Origin: Spirogloea muscicola
Taxonomy: Eukaryota; Streptophyta; Zygnematophyceae; Spirogloeales; Spirogloeaceae
Direction of reading: 5' to 3'
Length of the DNA stretch: 64,000 nucleotides
Assembly (NCBI GenBank): GCA_009602725.1
Contig: WELB01000032.1
Coordinates: 447,719 to 511,718 of the forward strand
Shown here piece by piece: positions 1-8,918 of this stretch (positions are counted from its first letter, which is position 1; each line of letters starts with the position of its first letter). The notes below the pieces were generated by a model. It searched no databases and had not been told where the DNA came from. It was given only the letters and a program-made list of their open reading frames with translations. The position numbers and the translations under genes are program-made.

Positions 1-330
1 GGGCTCGCCCATTGAGGATAGGGGCTGGAAAAAGCCAGCCCAGAAAAGAACAAAGGACGAGAAGGGGCCAGGGGAAGTACGAAGAACAAGCACAGAAAAG
101 AGACGAAGCAGCTACGAAGCACTTAGTAACCCCTGCTAAGCAGCCTCAGGTCAGAGAGACTGGGTTCCTGGAAGCGGGTCCCCTGGCCAGAGCCAGAGGC
201 AGCAGCGAGGGCTCTGCCTGCACGCAGGTGCAGCGCGCGGGCCATAGACCTATGCAGCGAGACGGCCAAGCGCTTCCCCCGCTCCTCCTTCTTTCTGACT
301 TCCTACTGCTGACACGGGGTTACTAAGAGC
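1..330. mobile_element. LINE 3' ends, head-to-head pair
   Basis: Two LINE C-terminal fragments point away from each other. On the minus strand the reading frame ends in SDLRLLSRGY with its stop at 123-125, followed leftward by a 3' tail containing the hairpin GGGCTGG-(A/T)n-CCAGCCC near 25-45. On the plus strand a frame ends in SDFLLLTRGY with its stop at 324-326. The minus half recurs at 51060-51290 and, as tail only, in plus orientation at 27900-27990. Only the last few dozen codons are kept, as expected of 5'-truncated LINE copies. Family assignment rests on fuller copies at 3288-3989 and 60292-60714. Confidence 0.7.
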
Positions 331-910
331 GCCCTGGCTGTCTAGCCTGTGGCTCCGTCATGAACACCTGTATGCATCTGGCTGGCTTTCACAGCCATTC
401 TTGTAATATCAGCAGCCGCTTCCCTTCTTCCTCTTTCTTCGGCTTTGGACATTGTCCATTCTTTTTTGGGCTGGCTTTGCCAGCCCCTCTTCTCGATGGG
501 CGCGCACTTCTCTTTTTTGGGCTGGCTTTGCCAGCCCCCCTTCTCTATGGGCGCGCACTTCGCTTTCCCCTGGCCCCCTTCTCGTACTTTGTTCCTTCTT
601 TTTTGAGAGAAATGCGCGCCCATAGAAAAGAGGGGCTGGCAAAGCCAGCCCAAAAAAGAATGGACAATGTCCAAAGCCTAAGAAAGAGGAGCCGGAGAAG
701 GACTACACTACAAAACACTGCAGAACACAGAAACGATGCAGAGGAAAGCTTAGTACCCACGAGTGAGCAACATCAGGTCTGAGTAGCTCGCTACAGGGAA
801 AGAGGCACTCCGCCGAGACCCAGAGGCGGCGGCCATAGCACGGCCTGCGCGCGTATGGACGGCGTGGGCAAGGGAGCGTTGAAGCGATACGGCCAGGCGC
901 ATGCGGAAGT
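331..910. mobile_element. LINE 3' tails, tail-to-tail with hairpins
   Basis: From 331 to about 600 lie plus-strand LINE 3' tails, including two tandem copies of the 19-base hairpin GGGCTGGCTTTGCCAGCCC (about 468-486 and 519-537), each followed by TATGGGCGCGCAC or a close variant. From about 905 back to 600 lies a minus-strand LINE end whose frame closes with SYSDLMLLTRGY and a stop at 750-752. Its tail carries the same hairpin, so 430-690 is a large imperfect inverted repeat. The 657-905 part is repeated in opposite orientation at 60560-60800. The 336-425 part recurs at 33577-33675. Confidence 0.7.
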
Positions 911-1742
911 CCTGTCACTTGTGAAGCGCTGAGATGTACTGAGCTTGAGTGCTTGTGATGCTACGGCAGTGGTAGCTGTACTCGCTAGTGTTCTCTTGTA
1001 TATGGACACATATAGCATAATTACAGATGCTGACTGACTTGTCGTCTTGATGGGTTCCCAATGGACCCATTCATCCTGCTTGACTCATCTCTAGTGCAGA
1101 ATGTAAAGCTTATATCAGTGTGGCCTGATGGATAGTGAGCAAGTTGTGATGGGCAGTAACACATCATTGATCTCAATGGTGGAAGCGGAACTGGTCAGCA
1201 GAGTTTCACAGCAAGCTTTCCTAGGTGCGTGGCGCTAGTGTGCCGCTGACCAAGCGCTGCTCATCTTCGCATTCATTGGCAGACTGCCGAGGCAGGCCTA
1301 GGAAAGTCTGCAATGGCAGGTCTCTGCGATGGCAAGGATACATCACTCTGGTCACTTGTAGAACACATCAGACAAACAGCACATGGTGCTAACCACGAGC
1401 TTCTCTTACAACAGCACAGAGTACAAACGAAGGCTAAGCGACACTCATATACATTCGAACACTGTGCGTCAGTAGACAACTGATCCAGCTGGACAGCACA
1501 GGAGCTTCTAGATTATCGTGCTGTGTTGTGGTAGCGAAGGGCATATGTAGGGACAGACAGGCAAACAAAACCCAGGGTGCCTCGCCTGGACTCTTTGATG
1601 ATGAATGTGTCCACGATGGAGGTGCCTTCATACACAGGACCTGCACGCCAGCAATGCAGGAGGAGCTTGGGCTTACGGGGCCGCGGAAAAGCTTTTCCTG
1701 AGAAGGCCTAGGCCAGTGGAAGACAACCTCGAGTGACATCCG
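911..1742. other. No gene recognised
   Basis: About 830 bases of roughly even base composition with only short open frames in all six directions. It is probably the 3' untranslated and intergenic region of the minus-strand gene ending at 1743. I see no repeat or RNA gene in it. Confidence 0.4.
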
Positions 1743-2404
1743 TTACTGGCTACACGGCCAGAGTTGTGAAAGTGTGTCCACCAAAGCGCCGTGCATCTTG
1801 CCCTTGCTCTTACCAGTCTTGTCGAGGACGCCACCGGAGAAGTATTTATGGTTGACGTACTGCAAGTACTCCTTTCGGTACGCTCTAAAGTGCTCCTCGT
1901 ACCGCGTCTCCGCGTCTGTCGCGCTGATGCCGAGGGCGGCAGCACGCCGCAACACCTCTGGCTTTGTGAAAGGGAGTGGCTGGACGTCATTCAGGACCAT
2001 CGTTCCCGCAAAGGCAGCAATCCTCTCGATAGACTGGCAATCTCTGACAATTCTGACGCCGTTGCTGGCCGGCCTGCTCCAAGAAGTGCTCAACTGACAG
2101 TCCAGTGCATCATTGGTCCGCCCCCCGCGAATGCGGCGAGCAGCACGAAACACTTCCACCGGGGTTGCTGCCTGGCAAGAGCGACAGACACCTCTGTGAA
2201 GGAGGTCCAAGGAGAGCTCACGCAGAGGACCCGGCGTCCCGCCGCCTCGCAGGCCCGGGCGCCGCGGCCATGTCCGCTGCAGGCGCCCGGCCCGCCATGC
2301 TCAGCGCCACGCCACTGCAGCTTTTATCCGCTGCAGCGGAGCTCCGCCACCCGGCCCCAGAGCCGGCTGCAGGCGCTCAGCTGCGCGACGCGCCGCAGGG
2401 CCAT
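1743..2404 (-). CDS. Unidentified protein, possibly mitochondrial
   Basis: I do not recognise the family. The last exon reads on the minus strand from about 2180 to a stop at 1743. It encodes about 130 residues of balanced composition, including QSIERIAAFAGTM and RYEEHFRAYRKEYLQYVNHK, with a lysine-rich stretch near the end. Upstream, an ATG at 2404 opens MALRRVAQLSACSRLWGR, an arginine-rich, acid-poor leader like a mitochondrial presequence. A splice inside 2200-2330 is needed to join the two, but I could not fix its donor. The 5' part is very GC-rich, as in the other first exons here. The gene abuts the LINE remnant starting at 2572. It could also be two unrelated fragments. Confidence 0.35.
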
Positions 2405-2571
2405 TGCAGCGAGGCTGCCGCCGGGCGCGCCGTCGCGGGCTGAGTCGCGGCCTGGGGCTCGCCGTGTGAGGTGCGCTCTCTCGCCGGGCGGACCGCTCCG
2501 AGGCGCGGCTGGTGGCCGGGGCCTGGGCCTGGGCTGCAGAAGCAGGGGTTCCGTGGAAACCAGGGCTTTAG

Positions 2572-4085
2572 GCATTTCGTGTATTTGAAACAAACGAAGG
2601 CCAAATGGCCACGTACAAAGGCAAGCACATCTTAAGACCTACATAACCTACAGTAGATTGACCCGCTCAGTAACCACGGGTCAAAACATAAAGGTCGCTA
2701 ACCGATGCCTGGATACTAGATGGCAGATACGAAGCCCTTCTGCCACCAACTAGAGCTTGCCCAGCTTTCTGGTGCAAAGCATTAGCCTGAGCACGCTGCA
2801 AACAGGCCGAAACTCGTCGTTGCAACAACGACAGATAAGCAGCTGGCAAGCCCATCTCAGCCGGGAACACATCTTTAGGGAGGCGGGTGTGGGGCCGGGG
2901 TTTAAGTCAGGCCACAGGCTTCCGTGGCGGCGCTCCGGCTCCCCAAGTTAGCCTGCCGGAGTGCATGTGCTCATCACCCGTGGCTACCAACGCCACGCTA
3001 TAATCACCTTGGCCACCTTAGCATAGTGCTTCCATCCAGGGAGCCCCTTTGCTTTCTAGCTTTTGCCTGAACAGTGCAGTGGCTTAGATTGGCCACCCTG
3101 TCACTCCATGCGCACCCGCGCCTTCTCCTCTTGGGTTGGCCTTTCCCAGCAGAGCACTTCCTTGACCTCCTGTTCAGTCATGCGCGCCTGCTCCCCCTGA
3201 CGTAGAAGCGCCTCCTGTGCCCGTCATCCCCAGCACTAGGCCGCCGTTCAGCGCCCCTTTTCTTAGCCGCCTCCATCTAATCCACCCAACTGCCTGATTG
3301 CGGTGCGCCAGTGTGAGTGTGGCTTCCGTGCAGAGGGTGCTGAGCTCGCCCCTCACATGCTGCGATGCCCCACTGGACCAGAAGTGGTGGGCATCCACAA
3401 CCTCCTCCGCGATGCCCTGGCGGGTTTGATGCGCGATGCCGGGTACCGTGCGGTCGTGGGAGTGAACAACATCATGCCTAATACTACGGATGCCCAGGGA
3501 CGTCATCATCGCCGCACACTTGACATTGTGGGCGTGCAACCTGGTGGAGGACCACGGGCCTTGGTCGATGTTGTTGTTACGGAGGCCTATAAAGGTCCAG
3601 CATCAACGCACATCGCTGGCCACGCAGTGGGCAATGCAGAATGAAGAAAGCTGCAGCACTGCTCCGATTACCGCCAATGCGATCAGCTCCTGCCAGCGGC
3701 AATCGACATTTTTGGCTGTTTGGGTCCTCGTTTCCACCCTCTCCTTCAGAATATTGTCAACCTAGGCTACACACGACATGCAGATGTGCTCCAAGCTGAA
3801 ATGGGCTTGCTAGCTGCATATCTGTCGTTCTTGCAATGACAAGTTCCGGCCTGTTTGCAGCGTGCTCAGGCTAATGCTTTGCACCAGAAAGCTGGGCGAG
3901 CTCTAGTTGGTGGCAGAAGGGCTTCGTATCTGCCATCCAGTGTTCAGGCATCGATTAGCGACCTTTATGTTTCGACTCGTGGTTACTGACCGGGTCAATC
4001 TGCTGTAGGTTATGTAGGTCTTTAGATGTGCTTGCCTTTGTGCTTGGCTATTTGGCCTTCGTTTGTCTCAAACACACGAAATTTT
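2572..4085. mobile_element. RLE-type LINE remnant with inverted outward-facing ends
   Basis: Two copies of a LINE 3' end about 285 bases long form inverted arms at 2572-2855 (minus) and about 3800-4085 (plus). Both encode a C-terminus close to ALHQKAGRALVGGRRASYLP followed by SDLYVLTRGY or a variant; the plus copy stops at 3987-3989. The arms differ at many positions, so this is not an assembly mirror. Only the plus copy keeps upstream coding sequence, described separately at 3288-3989. The tail ends in a motif giving CTTGCCTTTGT..TTGGCC..TTCGTTTG..CAAA.ACACGAAAT, also seen at 33460-33490 and 51000-51055. Confidence 0.7.
3288..3989 (+). pseudogene. C-terminal region of an RLE LINE reverse transcriptase ORF
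   Basis: The frame starting in the run-up to 3303 encodes a zinc-knuckle pattern C-x-C-x12-H-x3-C, then HNLLRDALAGLMRDAG, then an RRTLD-x12-DVVVT pattern. That spacing matches the PD-(D/E)xK restriction-like endonuclease at the C-terminus of R2/NeSL/Dualen-type non-LTR retrotransposons. It then gives AGHAVGNA, a motif also present at about 60320-60345 (AGHAVGQA). One frame change near 3640 and a stop in LSFLQ* interrupt it before the STRGY terminus at 3987-3989. The reverse transcriptase domain itself is absent, so this is a dead 5'-truncated copy. Endonuclease type is inferred from the residue pattern. Confidence 0.6.
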
Positions 4086-4189
4086 TCCTAGCCGCCCCCC
4101 AGGCAGGCTGGCCTAGAGCCCGGGGCGCTGCTGCCAGCGCCGGGCCTCCGCCACACTCCTCCGAGACCTCGCCCCCGGGTTCCGCTGCG

Positions 4190-6512
4190 ATGGCGCGCGC
4201 CAAGGACGCGTACCTCGCGGCGTACAATGCGGCGCAAGCGCTGGGCTGGTCCGCGCCTCGCCCAAGTCCTCGTTTATGCCCGCGCCGGCTTTCTCGGCCC
4301 CCCGGGCACCTCGATGCTAGGCGCCACAGTCGCGCAGCCAGCAGTGAGCGAGGACGCCTAACGGCGTGGACGCCGTCTATCCACAGTGGCGCGCGCAGCC
4401 ATGGCTCTGGTGGCTCCGAGCAGTCCTCGTCCTGAGGGCTGGCTGTGCGTGACTTGGGTCCCTGCCTTGGCCGCGCCTCATGGGTCCGCCCGACTGACCG
4501 CTAGCAGGGGCGCCGCCCTCACGCTGGTGCTGGGAGCCGTGGTGCGCACAGGCGGGTGGAGGAGCGGGTACTCTGCGGCCGGCCAGCTAGTCAGTACGTG
4601 GCAAGTGCTCGCCGGCTTGACATCACTGTCTCGGGGCAGGACATGCCCTGCTAAGCGTGATGCATCCTCTATGTGGCTAGTGGATAACTCATGGCCAAAT
4701 TGGGGTGCCGTGTGCGTGGTGCTGCACTCCCCAACTCGAGCTACTTCTCAAGCACAGATCCTCTCGTTTCCGCCGTTGTTGCTTTTTCCATCTTGCGTCT
4801 CTATTCGACAACCTTGGTGGAAGTACATGCATGTGGTCCACCCACGTACTTGTCCTGCCTGATTGGCTGAGCATACTTCATTGCAGCTGCACGACATCTT
4901 AATTCCGCTGCGCTCCTGGCACTTGCACCAGGTATCTGCCAGCTGGCAGCCGTCTTGGAGGTTGTTCACGCCGCCACAGGTCTGTTGTCGGAGAAGCTCC
5001 CTTGCTGGCCTTTTGCAGCAGCATGACTGAGTGGCCTGTCTTTCTGAGAATAATCAGCTTCTGATCGGAGTTGGCCCCAATGGTTGCTCACCTTTCACTT
5101 GCAGGACTTGTGAGGAGCAGTGCACAGACAGCCTTCCTGCAGTGGTTTGGCAGGACGCATGTACTGCTGGCTGTTATCGCCAGCGTCCCTGAGGTTGGTT
5201 CTGCTTATTGTAGTCGCGCATTGATCGTTCTGGATAGCACTGCCCTTCTCTAGATGCTTGGCTTAGCCGGAGGCTGTAACCTTGAGCCTGCACTATCTTA
5301 CCTGTCCAGCTCATATTGCATATACGTCAGCCAAGGACGTAACGTGCAGTAGTCAGAACCTCAAGCAAGTGTCATTATAATCCACTGTGCAGGTGCAGCA
5401 GCTCCAGTCAGTGACAGTGATGCTATTGGCCTGGGCTTTGAGTGAGGTAGGCTCATCCATCAAGCTGCATCTGGACAGGCTCTACTACCCGTGCTCGAGT
5501 CTTTCTTACTGGCTTCACTATTGTGAAAGGGCTGAAGCATTAGCCCTTAAAGCGTAAGCCTTTCTTTGTAGATTTCCTATGGCCTTTCTAGTCTTGACAT
5601 GCAGCTCTTGTTAATGCCTCACTAGCTATCTTTGCTGGGGCATTAGGTCATCCGGTACCCTCAGTATTGCCTGAACATCCTGGGAAGTTGTCCTGGCTGG
5701 TTGACGTGGCTCAGGTGCGTTTCACGTTGACTATCTGCGTGCCCGTCCACCTTGGCGCTAGGGATGAGCTTTGCTCAGCCTAACTTTGCTCAGCTTGACT
5801 AAATTGGGGAGACAGATAGACTGAGACTTCTTGACAAGCAACACCAATTGGAAGTGAAGTTGCTTCTTTTCACCCGAAGGTCACTCATTGACAAGGCATG
5901 ATGAGCTGTTGTAGCAGATACTCAGCATTCATTCCTCTCTACCCACTCGGACTCTTCTGGGGAGAGAGTACGTTCTTCCAAGAACCTGGGCACTACATTC
6001 TGCAACACAGCTTTAGTCTGAGTGGAACATCTGCCTGCAACATGAAGAATTGCAATGCAAGAAGAGGATGGGTCCTACAAGTTCCGTTGCTTGTCAGAAC
6101 AAGTGATGAATGTGCAGATTCTCTGATGCCAAGCACCTGTGATGTACAATGAGCTGCTTGTCTTGATAGCACAGGGTTTCATTTTATCCAGCCTTTCTGT
6201 TGCCAATGCCATTGCTGGCAGTGTGGACCATATACAAGGCTCTGCCTTTTGTAGCAGATCAGCAGACTCATTCTGCCTTTTTCTCCCTCTTGCCATTTGA
6301 CTACCGCACTTTCCTTGTGGTGAGTTCTTACCAAGACGTGTCGAAGGTTTTGTAAAGAGAAGCTGCACTTTTGACTTCAGTTTTTAAGCACCCGTTTGCC
6401 ATGCCAGGTATTGCTGGCTGTGTACCCTGCAATATGGTGGCAGCTCTACACCCACATGTTCAAGCAGCGGCGAGTCAAGCTGGGAAGATCGGAGGGGCAT
6501 AAACGTGAATGA
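4190..6512 (+). CDS. PAS2: Very-long-chain 3-hydroxyacyl-CoA dehydratase (PASTICCINO2/HACD)
   Basis: This ER membrane enzyme removes water from 3-hydroxyacyl-CoA in the third step of very-long-chain fatty acid elongation. Nine exons join cleanly in phase: 4190-4248, 4508-4604, 4943-4979, 5105-5193, 5393-5446, 5647-5714, 5918-5967, 6222-6319 and 6408-6512, giving 218 residues (Arabidopsis PAS2 has 221). Family landmarks in order are AYLAAYNAAQALGW, LAAVLEVVHAATGLVRS, LAWALSEVIRYP, TWLRYSAFIPLYPLG, GEMWTIYKALPFV and a basic tail, KQRRVKLGRSEGHKRE. The catalytic Tyr (YPLG) and Glu (GEMW) are present, with one extra residue between them (8 apart rather than 7). All introns are GT-AG; the first donor (GTCCGC) is weak. 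The start ATG follows a GC-rich leader directly after a LINE tail. Confidence 0.93.
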
Positions 6513-6897
6513 AGCTCAAGTATGCTCCAGACAAGCCTGCAACTGCATCCTTGGTGCACATGCAGGCATGGGCATGCCTAGCATGACTGCTACACTTTTA
6601 TTGCATTCCTGTGTAAATCTTTGTGATGTGCAGTTGCTTAGTGCTCAATTGCGCCGCCCTCTCCTCCTCCTAAGCTTGCAGCATTTATGATCTGACAATT
6701 ACTGCCCACATTCACAAATAAGACAAATTGCTGTGTGAACAGCATTATCTTTTCTGAACAGCCTCGCTAAGCATTTCATAAATTGCTAACTTGAGACAAA
6801 TCCAAAATCAAACATTGACACTAATAACATGTCCACCTGATTGGATGGTGTCAGAGGAATGTGCCATCTGGTGACGGGCCTGTGCTTGGAACTACTA
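6513..6897. other. Convergent 3' flank
   Basis: The space between two convergent genes, PAS2 on the plus strand and the tRNA-binding protein on the minus strand. It is AT-richer than the coding DNA and has no sizeable frame, so it presumably holds both 3' untranslated regions. Confidence 0.4.
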
Positions 6898-8421
6898 TTA
6901 TAGGGGAACATGGGCTGGTAGAACTTGGGATCCCGGCGGTAATTTGCCAAGCCCTGGCAATATGAGCTTGAAGCTGCGCGGCATTGGTGTGGGGTCGTAG
7001 TTTAGTCCAGTCAATATCAGCCCTGCAATGTGAGTACGAAGCATGCACCTCCTGTGTCAGAAGAGCCTGACATTTAGGAGTTGACACAATGATGCGCAGC
7101 TACTGCACAAGAAGGCCTACACACAATTCAGGCAGTAGGCATCTTTTTCTGCCTTGCAAACTTCATGCAACCACGTAGGTTCAAACTTTGTAGTTGCAGT
7201 GGCTTTTTTCAGCGACAAGAAGCAAACATACCGTGGCTTTGGACCCCCTCAATCTCCTCTGGGAGCACGTTGGCAACCAAGAGGACCTTTTTACCGACAG
7301 CATCCTCCACATCCATGACGTACTTGCACTCACTGATCACCGTTCTGGACTCGCAGCCAATGTCCACCTGGACGTGAGGCACAGTTGTACCTCGATTCTT
7401 CAAAAGCCACTCAGTGGCAGGGCAGGTCAACAGTCTGACACGGAAGAAGTGCTGGAAGCTTGTTGCAGTAGCTAGTCCATCTTTTACACAGATTTGACTA
7501 GGGGTCACAATTATCAGGTGCAGCAGACCTTACCAAATGGAGACTTACGTGGCATGTTACTGGTCCCTGCCGGCTATCAACAATTGAGCCAACCCGAGAG
7601 GCAACCAGAGAGGCAAGCCAGCCAACCGTGAGCTGCAGGCGGGTGCGGCTGTTGGTCGGCTTCCCCCTCTTCTCCGTCATGGCCTTGTCCGGCACCGGCT
7701 TGGCCTGCGTCTGAAGCAGGCCGGCTCGAGGGAGGGCACGGCCAGGCACAGCAGAATGCTCAGGAGCAGGACAGACTGTCAAGCCGCGCAGAGAAGCTTG
7801 ACTCTTGTCAGCTACCTGAGCAATTACTGATGGCCGCTTGAGTTGGAGCATCTCGGTCTCCTGGCTGAGTCACTGGTCAGAGGAGCTGGGGGCTGGTCAG
7901 GAGGCAAGCCCCTCAGAGGAGCTTACGATGAGGCCGATGCGGAGGTCCACGGACTGGAAGTCTGCGTTCGTGATGGCCTCCTTGATGCGCGGGCACGCCA
8001 CGCGGTCGACCTCCTGGGCCGGCGGCGCGACCTCCGTGTGCGCGCGGGGACCGCGCGGGCGGCGGGGTCCCAACACCTTCCGCCGTCCGTGGAGCTCTGC
8101 AAGGCCTGCGGCCGCTCGAAGCTCGGCTTGCTCATCGACCCGATCACAGCGGGCCGAGGCCTCACTTCACCAGATGGACGGGGAGGACATCGAGCACCAT
8201 CCGGCTCGGGAGTACGGGAGCGCGCACCTGCGCTGCGGAGCGAGCCGCCGGACCCTGAGGCCGCGACGCAGCGACGGCTCGGCTGTTCTGTCGACGACGC
8301 CGAGGACGACGATGACGACGGCGACGACGCCGCCGCCGTCGCCGTCGCCGTGGAGCGCGGGCGCGACGAGGCCAGTTTCCAAGTTTGGCGGGGCAGGCCT
8401 TCGGCGGCCCGCGCGGCGACG

Positions 8422-8452
<31 letters not shown>

Positions 8453-8664
8453 TGGCTCGCAGGCTGGCCGGGGGGAATGGAGCGGGTGAATTATCCGACG
8501 TGGATGGAACCGGATCTCGCAGCCGGGGGCCCTTTCACACCGGCCGGACACCTTGGTCGCCGTGGCGCCTCGACGCCGCCAGGTGGCCCTCAGGGGGCTA
8601 CGACTCTCCCCGATGGCTTCGACAACCCCGGCCTCGACCTCCGCCGATCGCCCTTGCCCCGCCG

Positions 8665-8697
<33 letters not shown>

Positions 8698-8700
8698 ACG
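6898..8700 (-). CDS. tRNA-binding (EMAPII/Trbp111-fold) domain protein
   Basis: Three exons support an OB-fold tRNA-binding domain like the one at the C-terminus of methionyl- and tyrosyl-tRNA synthetases and in AIMP1/Arc1p. Exon 7927 to about 8166 ends in ITNADFQSVDLRIGLI. Exon 7232-7451 carries VQVDIGCESRTVISE, KKVLLVANVLPEEIEGV and SHG. Exon 6898-7022 gives GLILTG, then KLILPGLGKLPPGSQV and a stop at 6898-6900. Phases agree (0, then 1). These align with the family's D-I/L-R-V-G, V-D-x-G, R-T-I-x-S and G-x-x-S-x-G-M landmarks. About eight extra residues sit between CPATEWLLK and VQVDIG. The 5' exon lies in GC-rich sequence and its start is not fixed; an Ala/Ser-rich candidate leader opens at 8453. 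Exon boundaries above 8166 are guesses. Confidence 0.6.
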
Positions 8701-8918
8701 CGCCAACGCCGGTCAGCTGGAGCGGCGGCGCTGGAGACGGCGGAGGAGGCCGCAGCTCGTCTTACTCTGCAGCCTCGGCCCCGCTGCCTGCATGCGCGCA
8801 GGGCACTGTTTGCGGTGGCCTTCTTGCCTAGTTGCCTGCGGGCTGCCGACTAGGTCAAGCGCGGGAGCCCTTGCGGAGGCCCGCTCCGTGCCACTTCACC
8901 TTGCGAGCGAGCACTAGC
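8428..8918. promoter_or_regulatory. GC island between divergent genes, with (GCC)n runs
   Basis: A very GC-rich segment with perfect CCG/GCC triplet runs near 8428-8450 and 8661-8697. It separates, or overlaps, the 5' ends of the minus-strand tRNA-binding gene and the plus-strand propeller gene, so it probably acts as a shared bidirectional promoter. Long open frames on both strands here follow from the base composition and are not reported as genes. Confidence 0.4.

Noticed and set aside
2572-4085. A DNA transposon with 285-bp terminal inverted repeats.
   Set aside because: The arms encode the LINE C-terminus and tail, the inside has a LINE endonuclease-like region, and no transposase is seen.
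7838-8917. Plus-strand open frame of about 360 codons in the GC island, and poly-Arg/poly-Ala frames on the minus strand.
   Set aside because: They run through GCC triplet repeats and across the well-supported minus-strand tRNA-binding exon. Composition explains them.
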